From contig OZ020484.1 of the NCBI GenBank assembly GCA_963971405.1, positions 21,948,001-22,012,000 on the forward strand: a stretch of 64,000 bases of DNA, in the 5' to 3' direction. This stretch comes from Psococerastis gibbosa (Eukaryota > Arthropoda > Insecta > Psocodea > Psocidae). The first letter of the stretch is position 1. Each line of letters begins with the position of its first letter. Both the position numbers and the translations under genes were made by a program. Below the pieces are notes generated by a model, which saw only the letters and a program-made list of their open reading frames with translations, was not told the origin of the DNA and did no database searches. This document shows positions 37,019 to 45,475 of this stretch, in pieces.

Positions 37019-39967
37019 CTAGTCCACTATTTCAAATAAAGATTCCACCTCTTCCCGTCTCATCAGCCATTCCCGGACGAATTTGGAAAATTTATTTATT
37101 GACAGCGACCCAGGACAAATATTAAGTAAGTTAAATAATTTTGGTGCTATATATTGGTAGGATTTGGTAAAATTTGCTATGTATGCCCTTGGTACTACAA
37201 GGTGCTCAATTCTTCTAGTATTTGCTGGTCTGGGTCTCTGTACCATGTCCCCACTGATAGAGTAAAAAATTCGCAATGTCTTGTAAAAGAACAAGTGCCG
37301 CAGCGGGAATAAACCGAGAGACGCAAAGAGAGGGAATGATGGCCAAGTTCTAGGTTTTTTGACTATTGTTCTAATAAGGTATTTTTGGGTAACTACAAGT
37401 GAATTTAAATTTGTAACAAAGGTCCCACCCCACACTTGGATACCATACGCTAACCGAGATTCACAAAGTGAGTGGTATAGTTGGATTAAAATTTTTTGAG
37501 GGCAGACCGTGCGGAGGTAAAAAAGTTGTCTTAAAAAATTTCGACATTTTCCGTTTATCGATTTTAAGTGGCTGCTCCATTTCATATCACTGTCGAAGTG
37601 GACGCCAAGGTATTTCGTCGTTTGTGCTTTAGTGATAGCTGGGCATTGACAATTTGGATTTTGTAAGTTGCAATTATACGCATGGCATCTCACTTCGAGG
37701 GGCTCATCTATACTTCCTGTTCTTAGATTGTATGGCAGAAAACAGGTTTTACTAACATTAATTGTAAGGCCATGGATTTGGAACCAAGTGTTAAGATGTT
37801 GTAAATCCTCAGTCATAAACATTTGTATCTCATTCCAGTCTCTTGCAGAGTAGCAGAGTGCCGTGTCATCAGCGAAGCTAGTCAAAGTACCATGTAGCCG
37901 CAAGTTGCATAGTTGGTTAGTGTATAAAATAAATAATAATGGGCCTAAGATTGAGCCTTGTGGTACAGAACATAGTTGTTCCAAAGCGTCACTATCTACA
38001 AAACCAACTGTTCCACTTTTTTGAATTTGCAAACGTACTCTCTGAGTCCTCCCGATCAGATAGCTCTTGAACCACTCCCACGCTATTCCTCTTACCCCTG
38101 CATTCCATAAAATGTCTAGGAGCAAATTGTGTTCGACAGAATCAAAGGCACGGCTTATATCTAAGAACAAGCTGGCTGTTTTACGGCCTTTATTTAGAGA
38201 ATCGTATATGGGTCGGGTAAATTCTATTAACGCTAAATCTGTTCCTTTTCCTGCCCTAAACCCAAATTGATTTGAACTTATCCAATTATGTTTCGATAAA
38301 AAGTTGTTCAAGCGAGCTGCCATAAGTTTTTCTATGACTTTACTTGTTACATTGAGTAGACTTATAGGACGATATGACTTTGCAGAGCGGCGATCCCCTT
38401 TCTTATGCAATGGTATAACTATTGCTTCTTTCATTTTATTAGGAAATATTCCTTGTGAAAAACTGAGATTTATGATATGTGTAAGATAGGTAGTAATATG
38501 AGCCACAACATTTTTTAAGCAGTCTGTAGATAGGCCATCAGGACCAGCGGAGTTTTTATTTTTTAGTCCAGAAATAACTGTCATTACTTCATCGTGGGTA
38601 ACAGGCGATAAAAAAATAGACTGTTGTGTAGACTTTGAGTCCCACCCTGACATAGTGTGTTGGTTTAACGGTGGTTTTACTAACTGCTCCTTTAATTGCA
38701 ATGGTAGATTCGTAAACAGCCAGTTTAACTCATTTGCCACCAGCTTAGGATCAGAGATCGCTACTCCATCGTCATTTACAATTTCAATCGGTTGTTTATC
38801 CTTACTGCACACTCCCATTACTTCATTGATTACTTTCCACTGTTTTTTACTATCACCAGACGCTTCCGTAAACTTGTTGCTATAAAATGAATTTTTTTCC
38901 AGCTGAACTTGTTGCTTTATATATGTCTTTAAGAACTTTAGCCTCTCTTTACTCTCATAATTTAGAGGAATTCTCTTTTTAGAGTTTATAATTGCATATT
39001 TCTCGTTTATGAGGGCTTTAAGTTCCCGAGATAACCATGGCTTCCCCGGACTTCTGTATTTGGACATGCGTTTGGGTATAGTTGCCGCCTTCTGTGCCTG
39101 AATCATTTTATTCTCGAGTAGTTCGTAAGCGACATTAACATCCGTACAATTTAAAATTTCCTCAAAAGTAGTTACATTTACAATTGCCTTAAATCTATCC
39201 ATGTCAAGCTTTCGCACTACTTGCCTGGGATGATAATTTTGGACGACATCAGCATTAATGATAATGGAGGTCATATGATGATCAGTAACACCTAAGTCAG
39301 TAACAACACTCTCATGGATATATGCTAGCGAGCGTAAGTAGATATGATCTATACATGTGGCTGTTTGTTCAGTTATCCTTGTATGCTCATTTACGAGACT
39401 AGTAAAACCATTCATAGCCATTACTTCTTTGTACTTGTTCCCCTCTTCACAATCCCCCATTATATCAATGTTGATGTCGCCAATAATCAGAACGTTTTTA
39501 CATTTAATACGTTGTAAAAGATCATCCAGTTCGTCAGAAAATGCTGTCTTGTTGAATCTTTGCAGGCGATATACGGCCAAAATAGTTAAATTTGTTGAAC
39601 CTACTACGAGAGAAAGACGTTGTATGTCGGCTGTTCGAAAAGAGCAATCAACATGTTGTACATTTAGCCTTGTTTTGCAAAAAACAAACACCCCCCCAGC
39701 AGCATATCCCTCATTGCAGTTGTACCTAATAGGTTTTGTACCCATCCAGATTATATAGAGTAGAGCCTCAGCATTATATATCCATATTTCACTAAGAATT
39801 AATATATCAGGCCAAAATTTCCAATTTTGCATGATACTAACCAGGGTGTCAAAATTTGCCCGCATGCTACTAATATTAATGTGGCTGATAGTTAATCTCA
39901 ATTTAGAGCTTTGTAACAGTTTTTTACTGAATGGGCATATATCTGCATCTATATTAGAATCCAACAT
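37019..39967 (-). CDS. ORF3: AP endonuclease and reverse transcriptase of the LINE
   Basis: This protein nicks target DNA and copies the element RNA by target-primed reverse transcription. I place the start at the ATG at 39967 (MLDSNIDADI), which overlaps the ORF2 stop by 14 nt; an upstream ATG at 40084 gives 39 more residues lying inside the helicase frame. The product is 982 residues. The endonuclease keeps its catalytic set: Asn31 in HINISS, Glu60 in LSEIW, Tyr133, Asp164/Asn166 in GDIN, Asp207 in IDHI and Asp229/His230 in TDHH. The RT has the fingers motif SYRPISLLN, FLDISRAFD (Asp603, Asp609), PQGSILGPLLF and FADD (Asp700, Asp701), then the thumb region with TKYLGVHFD. There is no RNase H domain. 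The frame is uninterrupted, suggesting recent activity. Confidence 0.95.
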   Translation of the reverse strand: MLDSNIDADICPFSKKLLQSSKLRLTISHINISSMRANFDTLVSIMQNWKFWPDILILSEIWIYNAEALLYIIWMGTKPIRYNCNEGYAAGGVFVFCKTRLNVQHVDCSFRTADIQRLSLVVGSTNLTILAVYRLQRFNKTAFSDELDDLLQRIKCKNVLIIGDINIDIMGDCEEGNKYKEVMAMNGFTSLVNEHTRITEQTATCIDHIYLRSLAYIHESVVTDLGVTDHHMTSIIINADVVQNYHPRQVVRKLDMDRFKAIVNVTTFEEILNCTDVNVAYELLENKMIQAQKAATIPKRMSKYRSPGKPWLSRELKALINEKYAIINSKKRIPLNYESKERLKFLKTYIKQQVQLEKNSFYSNKFTEASGDSKKQWKVINEVMGVCSKDKQPIEIVNDDGVAISDPKLVANELNWLFTNLPLQLKEQLVKPPLNQHTMSGWDSKSTQQSIFLSPVTHDEVMTVISGLKNKNSAGPDGLSTDCLKNVVAHITTYLTHIINLSFSQGIFPNKMKEAIVIPLHKKGDRRSAKSYRPISLLNVTSKVIEKLMAARLNNFLSKHNWISSNQFGFRAGKGTDLALIEFTRPIYDSLNKGRKTASLFLDISRAFDSVEHNLLLDILWNAGVRGIAWEWFKSYLIGRTQRVRLQIQKSGTVGFVDSDALEQLCSVPQGSILGPLLFILYTNQLCNLRLHGTLTSFADDTALCYSARDWNEIQMFMTEDLQHLNTWFQIHGLTINVSKTCFLPYNLRTGSIDEPLEVRCHAYNCNLQNPNCQCPAITKAQTTKYLGVHFDSDMKWSSHLKSINGKCRNFLRQLFYLRTVCPQKILIQLYHSLCESRLAYGIQVWGGTFVTNLNSLVVTQKYLIRTIVKKPRTWPSFPLFASLGLFPLRHLFFYKTLRIFYSISGDMVQRPRPANTRRIEHLVVPRAYIANFTKSYQYIAPKLFNLLNICPGSLSINKFSKFVREWLMRREEVESLFEIVD

Positions 39968-41450
39968 TTGTGGGGGATGTAGCACCACAACGAAAAGAAA
40001 TTGCATCCATGCTACGGTACTTCTTACTGGTAGGCAGTGACTCAGAGTACTTAGTGCCCTTTGCCTGTAGCAAGCGTTCATCATGCCATATTTTCAGTTT
40101 CTTTTCGCTCAGCTGCCGTGCCCTGTTTATTAATGAGCTTACCAGATCCCTCTCATTAGTCGTTAGGTACTGGAATGACTTAGTATGGCGGGATATAGCC
40201 ACTATAGAGTGGGCTATACTATTGTACACTTCAAGAGGTTTAGGATTTATTCTGCACAGTAGGACATGTTCTTCAGTTTTACCCTGACTTTCATGTATTG
40301 TGCATATTTGTAGTTTACCTGGGCACTTACCCTCAAGCGCTTTCACTAATTGTCGCTTTTCTGCCTGGGTAAAAGTCAGAACAAGTGTCCCCGATTTTAA
40401 CTGGAAAAACTCTCCATTTACCAAAGTAGGGGAAATTGATCTTAAAATGTTATTGTGGCTTATAATATCCGGATATTGTTTTGCCAGTGCATAGGTCACA
40501 TCGACAGGGCAACGTTTAGTTGTCATTAAAAATAACTGCGGTGTGCAGAACCCATTGACATTATGAAAATGTACCTTAAGGGGACTTCTTTCAATGTAAG
40601 GTATTTGCTTCGTATCGCCCAATAATAATATCTCCTTTGCTCCTGTTAAATAGGCTATAAACCCAATATAACCAGCATGACCTAGGGAAACCTCATCAAT
40701 GAATACCCTTTCATATTTTTTCCCCGTCTGATTTATTATGAACGATGACACTGTTCGATAATCCTGCATCAGCCTCTTGTTGTCCCTTAAATTGTAACGC
40801 CGGGCAACTGCTTTGCGAATATCAGCTACTGCTTCTCTGGTGTGTGTTAAAATGAGATCCTTATTAGGATGATGTTGCTGTATTATAAAATGAGATTTCC
40901 CTGACCCTGGGCAACCCTCAACCAATGTGATTTTTGGCATCTGACAATTTTGAAGGGGAATTTTGGACACCACTTGAGTTAACTCGGCATTGAGCATTAA
41001 TTCCGTTTTCTCTGTTACTAGGACGTATTTTGCTGAGGTCACGAATTTCTGTGTTTGAGTGTTGAAATGAACATAACCTTCATTTAATGTGTACCCCATT
41101 CTGTACACAGTATTAGTTTTAATCAGGTACTTTTGAGTCTCATTATTGAATAAATTTATTTTCCGTGACCTAATTAGGCTAATAGCACTAGCCGATGAAT
41201 TGTTTACGGGTGAAAACGCTGATGCTAATAACTGACTGTATTGAACGGCGTTTGCACAGTCAGCATTTAGAAGTAGGTTACGCAGTTCTATCATACTGTT
41301 GATATAAAACTCGGAGTGGGATTTTGGCACCATGTACCCTGTAGGGTTTGGCACTGATAATTTCTTCGGGGCTGGGATTTGTAGAAAATCCAGGTTTCTG
41401 TAGCCTTTATTAAAGAAGACAAAGTAAAGGTTTTCGTGTTTTAAAACTGT
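39954..41450 (-). CDS. ORF2 C-terminal part: superfamily 1 helicase of the alphavirus-like RNA-virus type (LINE)
   Basis: All SF1 motifs are visible, numbered from the GTG at 41354. Walker A is GCPGSGKS (147-154). The Walker B acid pair is in FIDEV (220-221). Motif III is GDTKQ (246-250), motif IV TTKRCP (278-283), motif V TIHESQG (352-358) and motif VI VAISRH (385-390). TKRCP-x-DV, TIHESQG and VAISRH are typical of helicases of alphavirus-like RNA viruses (Viral_helicase1) rather than of cellular Pif1/UvrD or Helitron enzymes. The expected activity is NTP-driven unwinding of RNA or an RNA:DNA hybrid. The frame is open from 41450 without an early ATG, so translation probably depends on the preceding frame. 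Its stop overlaps the ORF3 start by 14 nt. No key residue is missing. Its function in retrotransposition is inference. Confidence 0.93.
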   Translation of the reverse strand, partial: TVLKHENLYFVFFNKGYRNLDFLQIPAPKKLSVPNPTGYMVPKSHSEFYINSMIELRNLLLNADCANAVQYSQLLASAFSPVNNSSASAISLIRSRKINLFNNETQKYLIKTNTVYRMGYTLNEGYVHFNTQTQKFVTSAKYVLVTEKTELMLNAELTQVVSKIPLQNCQMPKITLVEGCPGSGKSHFIIQQHHPNKDLILTHTREAVADIRKAVARRYNLRDNKRLMQDYRTVSSFIINQTGKKYERVFIDEVSLGHAGYIGFIAYLTGAKEILLLGDTKQIPYIERSPLKVHFHNVNGFCTPQLFLMTTKRCPVDVTYALAKQYPDIISHNNILRSISPTLVNGEFFQLKSGTLVLTFTQAEKRQLVKALEGKCPGKLQICTIHESQGKTEEHVLLCRINPKPLEVYNSIAHSIVAISRHTKSFQYLTTNERDLVSSLINRARQLSEKKLKIWHDERLLQAKGTKYSESLPTSKKYRSMDAISFRCGATSPTNVGF

Positions 41451-41976
41451 TTAATACGTCTAAAGCTGGAAAATCTAGGTACCCAGTCATGGTGTATATA
41501 TCAATTCCAATGACCAATGGATAGTTTTGGGATGCCCAGTGGTCCAGAGAGCTAATTAGACAAGCCCAATCTGCCATGCCGCATATCGAGTCGCTTGTTT
41601 CGAGCAGTAAAAAAATATTTTTCAGAGATGAGCAACACTGCCTCAGGGGCAGTTTCGACTTGTGGCAAATTTGGGTGAAGTTGGCTAGTTTCTCCTTGTT
41701 TATTGTGCGATTTTTTAAAAGTTTGGACATCCCTTGAGAAAGCCTGTATTTTTTATTTGTACAATCATAGTGGGCAAAGCCTATTGTGATATCGACACTG
41801 TCTCCATAGTTATCCACTAAGTTAACCTTACTCTTAGGGGTGGAGGCGTTGGAAGAGAATTTAGATATTGAGTTTAACAAACTTTCAAAAACTATAGGTT
41901 CATTTTGCTTGAGCCCCCGTTTTCTATTTGGTAAGAAGAAAAGCACATTATTCTTGAGAATGTCAGTTAGGGCCAT
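41410..41976 (-). CDS. ORF2 N-terminal part, domain of unknown function (LINE)
   Basis: I do not recognise this domain. The chosen ATG at 41976 sits 14 nt before the end of the extended ORF1, so the frame starts MALTDILKNN and runs 188 residues. A longer open stretch upstream would need a non-ATG start. It has a basic patch near residue 20, several scattered cysteines and a hydrophobic C-terminal stretch (YPLVIGIDIYTMTGYLDFPALD). I see no methyltransferase or protease motif. The frame ends at 41410, while the helicase frame is already open from 41450, so the two overlap by 41 nt around a TTTTAAAA run at 41439-41446. The helicase frame has no nearby ATG. I therefore infer that both were one protein of about 680 residues, split here by a +1 change. 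Confidence 0.7.
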   Translation of the reverse strand: MALTDILKNNVLFFLPNRKRGLKQNEPIVFESLLNSISKFSSNASTPKSKVNLVDNYGDSVDITIGFAHYDCTNKKYRLSQGMSKLLKNRTINKEKLANFTQICHKSKLPLRQCCSSLKNIFLLLETSDSICGMADWACLISSLDHWASQNYPLVIGIDIYTMTGYLDFPALDVLNSFKTRKPLLCLL

Positions 41977-42103
41977 AGTTAGTTTTATCAATAAGTTGCC
42001 CCAGAGCTTTTAAATAGCTTGGGCATTCAGGAGAGCTGACCTTGTGCTTGAAGTCCGTATAATTATTCCTTTTACAATTTACACAGGTTGGGTTTTTATC
42101 ATT
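41963..42103 (-). pseudogene. Frame-shifted C-terminus of ORF1 with a third zinc knuckle
   Basis: Reading on from the ORF1 stop in the +1 frame gives 46 further codons. They contain C-x2-C, a histidine about ten residues later and another Cys-Pro, the form of the third knuckle seen in many Jockey/R1/I-type gag proteins. The frame ends in TGA at 41963-41965, inside a 14-nt overlap with the ATG of ORF2. This exact abutment argues that it is the true end of ORF1. Either one base has been inserted around the TAA codon at 42102-42104, or ribosomes shift +1 there. An indel in this copy is the simpler reading. Confidence 0.75.
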
Positions 42104-43229
42104 ACTTTCTAGTTTCTTTACAAGACTTTATGTCATGGCCCACTGTACCACAATGACCACATGTTGATTTTTCCTGCTTACAGAATTTGGCTGAGTGAGC
42201 GAAAGCCTGACATTTATAACATCTCGAAATCGCTACATAATCTTTAACTCTACAGGCTGACCAATCTATATACACTCGATTTTTCTCCACTAAATATTTT
42301 CTAGCTCTTGGTGAGCACTCGACAATCCAATGAACGGTATTTTTACCTTTAGGGCCTGTTTTGAATAGGGGGATGATCTCCGGCTTATCGCAGTTTCCCT
42401 GCATGTTCCTGTTTAAAATTTCGTCCACCATGACTTCTTTCGAGATGTAGCTGGGCACATTGTAGATAATTATCCTTGGCTTTCTTTCCGATGGCTCCGA
42501 GACGTCTAGCTCGGGATCTTGCTGGGCGATCTTTTGCAGGACTAACTTTTTATCCTCTGAGGGATCTAGCACTAAAAGAACTCCACCTCCAGAAATGTTG
42601 ACCGCCCTCTTTATTTTAAGGTTTTGATGAGCCGGTATGGCCTTTCGCAGGGACTCACGTACCTTCTTGTTTGCCTCTTGGTCATTTCCGCCATTTCTTT
42701 GTTTCTGCTTTACTATTATGACGCTGTCCTTTGGCTGCTGTAATTTATGCTCTTGGATAACCCTCCCCTTGCTTTGGGGCTGTTTCAGGGCATCTGCAAA
42801 TGTAATTTTCCCTGCAGGAGGTTTATTTACCTGATCGGCCATGTTTTTCAGGCATGATGTAAGGCCATCCAGGTGCTCATACGTAGGTCCAATCATTTGG
42901 CACATTGTTTTTGCCCTCGTTTCAATTTTGGCTAAGTGCACGGTCATTTCTTGTATAACTCCGCATAAGATGTCGAAGTCAGCTCTCAGGATTTTTCTCT
43001 TTTCGAATTCGGCGCTGGCCCAAGCCTTTGCCGATTCCACGGCACCCGCCATGACTGAGATGTCCTCTTCAAAGTCCTGGGCAATACTGCTCATGTCTCT
43101 GATTAAAACCTCACTTGGAGGACCCATTTCCTCAAATTCGGCCACAAGGCCCTTTGGCAAAGTGTCGAAAACTCCGCTTGTCATTAACCGAGGAAACACT
43201 GATGACAGAACAATACCACACACATTCAC
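42102..43229 (-). CDS. ORF1: gag-like nucleic-acid-binding protein with CCHC zinc knuckles (LINE)
   Basis: This 375-residue frame is the gag-like ORF1 of the LINE. Residues 50-150 are charged and probably helical. Residues about 245-335 resemble the region preceding the knuckles in Jockey/R1-type gag proteins (a VPSYISKE-like motif, then IDWSACRVKDY). Two CCHC knuckles follow, at about 337-350 (CYKCQAFAHSAKFC) and 357-370 (CGHCGTVGHDIKSC). Such proteins bind the element RNA and form the ribonucleoprotein. The frame stops at TAA-TGA-TAA just after the second knuckle, but a third knuckle continues in the +1 frame (next entry), so the ancestral protein was longer. The first ATG of the frame is at 43229; an internal ATG about 16 codons later is also possible. 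It is the promoter-proximal ORF of the element. Confidence 0.85.
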   Translation of the reverse strand: MNVCGIVLSSVFPRLMTSGVFDTLPKGLVAEFEEMGPPSEVLIRDMSSIAQDFEEDISVMAGAVESAKAWASAEFEKRKILRADFDILCGVIQEMTVHLAKIETRAKTMCQMIGPTYEHLDGLTSCLKNMADQVNKPPAGKITFADALKQPQSKGRVIQEHKLQQPKDSVIIVKQKQRNGGNDQEANKKVRESLRKAIPAHQNLKIKRAVNISGGGVLLVLDPSEDKKLVLQKIAQQDPELDVSEPSERKPRIIIYNVPSYISKEVMVDEILNRNMQGNCDKPEIIPLFKTGPKGKNTVHWIVECSPRARKYLVEKNRVYIDWSACRVKDYVAISRCYKCQAFAHSAKFCKQEKSTCGHCGTVGHDIKSCKETRK

Positions 43230-43460
43230 AGCGGTCTAATCTAAAAAATAAATGCGCGATTTGCGGACTAACTAAAACTAGGTACGGTAACGTAAACACG
43301 TCCTTACTGCACCGCGGTTACTACGTGTATATAGATTTCTGGTGTATCGCCGGCATGTCGAGGGGAAACCTGCGACGTATATATGTTGAAGTAGACTCTG
43401 GAGCCCATTTGCTCCCATGCCAAATTTCTCAGCGAATCAGTGGCGGTGTGTACGGGGGAT
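43230..43460 (-). promoter_or_regulatory. Presumed 5' UTR and internal promoter region of the helicase LINE
   Basis: The roughly 230 bp upstream of ORF1 are richer in CpG than the flanking AT-rich DNA and carry no gene. LINEs of this structure usually have an internal promoter in the 5' UTR. The assignment rests on position and composition only. The exact 5' end is not visible. Confidence 0.4.
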
Positions 43461-45029
43461 AAAACAAACTTCATTCAATCTTTAAATAAAAATGCCAAAA
43501 GTCGTATTGATAAAAACTAACAACAATAGCTTCTAAGAGTCTGATGCTTAATCACTATAAGCTTTATGTAGCCTTTGAGTTATGACCTTGTCAATAACTT
43601 GACAAAATTAGGCCTACTTTAACAAGGATTTTCTCGGACAGTCAACAAAAGCCAGGGAACGTGTCCGGGATAGGTTTTATCCGGGATTAGTCAAAACAAC
43701 GTTGGGGATCAAAATTAACATGTTTATAAAACGACTATTTCGCACCACTTTTTTCTTCCATGGGAGACCCCGAACCTCCATCCCCGCTTCAGCTTTACCA
43801 TAAGTTTATAATTAAATTATAGGACCATTCTCATTTATACAAGCAATGCAAAGGGTGCATAAAATAAAAATATATATTAAATAAAATATATAAAACGATC
43901 ACGTAGATATTGTAGAAGGAAACAAAGGAAATATCATACACTACTTACATCCAGTACGTATAAAATGCCTTTTACTATTGGTTCCCTGTATACATAACTG
44001 GTATGAGTCACAAAGTTCTTTGACTCTAGTTCCGAAAAAGGTTGTGTACACTGCCCTACAGTACTTTAAGTAAAGCGACCGTCATTAAATACAGCAGGCA
44101 AGTTTGATTGTCTATGAACACCATAAAAATTCAAAATGGAAGCAGATATAAAGACGACTATTTTATTAATACTGTTACACAGCATTCAATGGACCGTTCA
44201 GGTAGGCTACCTCTTTGCGTAAACTGTGAATAACCTTACTTCGATACGATCTGTAATTTGCATTATAGTCATGCGTAAAAGCTACAGTATAAGCCACTAG
44301 CAACAATAGAACGACAGTCTAATGGGTCTTATTTAGGTTCCCATTGATACCATATAAAATAGAATCGTAGCTAATGTGTGTAGCAATAGAAAACAGGCAA
44401 GAATTTTCCCTTTACTTGTAAACAGTAAGCGGGAACTTATCCATCCTCAACATACTCTATTACAAGAGTTACAAGACAGTAATAATTAGCAATGCATATT
44501 ATACCTACACACTGTATATACTGTATACCTAGGTATACTGTACGTACATAGTAATTGTATGGCAGCAATATCAGCAGGCTATTCAAGGCAAGACATTATT
44601 TAAGCGTGATACAGCATAGCATCCCTAATAAAGGTCTAATCTGACGATGCCTCGCAAAACACTTTGGCGGGATAAAGCCTTGTGTTCGGGTAAGATGGGA
44701 AATAAGACACTTGGATAAGGTTAATGGCGCTCAATTTACTTTCCTCGATTTGAGAATGTAATGAAATTGCCATAGTGCTGTAGCGGAGGGAGTTTCGCGG
44801 CAATATCCCAATTACCGCCGCGTAATCCCACCTAATGGAGGCACCGCCTCCGCCCCGCTGCCGCTTCCAACCTCCCTATGCCTAACACAAACTGGTAGGT
44901 ACGTCAGTGCAGATACGATATGCCATAAAAAATTTAAAAAAATAAATTAAAAATTAGGGTTAGCATGAAAACAACAATATAGTCTTACTGTTCGCCTTTT
45001 GTTTTTTTACCTGACAACGTCTATTTATA
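43461..45029. other. No gene seen; GC-richer patch
   Basis: Anonymous, with a unique GC-rich patch at 44740-44890 (CCGCCGCGTAATCCCACC). Confidence 0.55.
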
Positions 45030-45190
45030 GCCGTTTTTCAATTCAATTCAAATTCAATTAGAAAATATGTCAAGCATTTGAAACTGAAATTAGAAGATAA
45101 ATAAAAACTGTACTTGGCGGGATTCAAACCCACGATCTACGCCTAACCGGGGCGTCGTCTTAACCGCTCGACCACAAGCCCGCATAAGAA
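45030..45190 (-). mobile_element. Second tRNA-derived SINE-like repeat
   Basis: On the minus strand GGTCGAGCGGTTAAG (a Leu/Ser-type A box) and GGGTTTGAATCCC (B box) are well formed. The putative acceptor strands do not pair, so it is not a working tRNA gene. The downstream part recurs at 45412-45475 with the same GGGATTCRAAHCCACGATCTA order, showing that it is a repeat. Confidence 0.65.
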
Positions 45191-45221
45191 CAGTTAATGA
45201 ATATCCTCTACTTATATGCTC

Positions 45222-45300
45222 GTATTTCGACATGATTCGTAATGTTAGACAGGTTAGCACAGCTACACAACTATTTAACCGAACAAGTCTGTGAGCTTAC
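45222..45300. repeat. Dispersed repeat shared with 12915-13005
   Basis: Both places contain GTTAGCACAGCTACACA followed by a diverged RCAGGTCTGTGA-like segment. The pair is moderately diverged and otherwise anonymous. Confidence 0.5.
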
Positions 45301-45411
45301 TTAATGCCATAAAGGCAATGCTTTACACATTATTGCAGTATATTATATGGAGTATATAACACTGACTTTTTAAATTAACTGTTGGTTGAAGAGACAACCT
45401 CCACGTTATAA

Positions 45412-45475
45412 CTGAAATTAGAGGATGAATAAAAAAAAAACTGGACTTGGTGGGATTCGAAACCACGATCTAATC
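45412..45475 (-). mobile_element. Partial copy of the second tRNA-like repeat
   Basis: It matches the B-box half and tail of 45060-45140, with an interrupted A-rich run. The A-box half is absent. Confidence 0.55.

Larger units (their letters stand above)
36821..43460 (-). mobile_element. Non-LTR retrotransposon (LINE) with an RNA-virus-like SF1 helicase
   Basis: This is a nearly complete LINE read on the minus strand. Its order is a gag-like ORF1 with zinc knuckles, a middle ORF with a superfamily 1 helicase, an APE-RT ORF3, a 3' UTR of about 170 nt, and a (CATT)n tail at 36821-36843. Consecutive ORFs overlap by exactly 14 nt at 41963-41976 and 39954-39967. The APE-RT layout with a microsatellite-like tail fits the CR1/L2/Jockey-like part of LINE diversity, but I cannot name the clade. 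The 5' boundary is estimated from where the CpG-rich leader ends, near 43.46 kb; no target-site duplication was found. Two +1 frame changes mean this copy is either slightly decayed or uses recoding. The helicase is not a standard part of any LINE clade I know. Confidence 0.92.

Noticed and set aside
41439-41446. Classical -1 ribosomal frameshift heptamer
   Set aside because: The needed shift is +1, and the zero-frame codons around T4A4 do not fit the X-XXY-YYZ pattern.
39954-41450. Helitron or Pif1-type helicase, or a free-standing endogenous RNA virus
   Set aside because: Motifs IV-VI are of the alphavirus-like type. There is no Rep/HUH motif and no RNA polymerase GDD domain, and the frame is locked into LINE ORFs by overlaps on both sides.
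37668-43462. Plus-strand open frames across the LINE (for example 39357-39758, 42841-43239)
   Set aside because: They are antisense shadows of the LINE ORFs.
45111-45190. A functional tRNA-Leu or tRNA-Ser gene
   Set aside because: A and B boxes are good but the acceptor stem does not pair and a partial repeat copy lies nearby.
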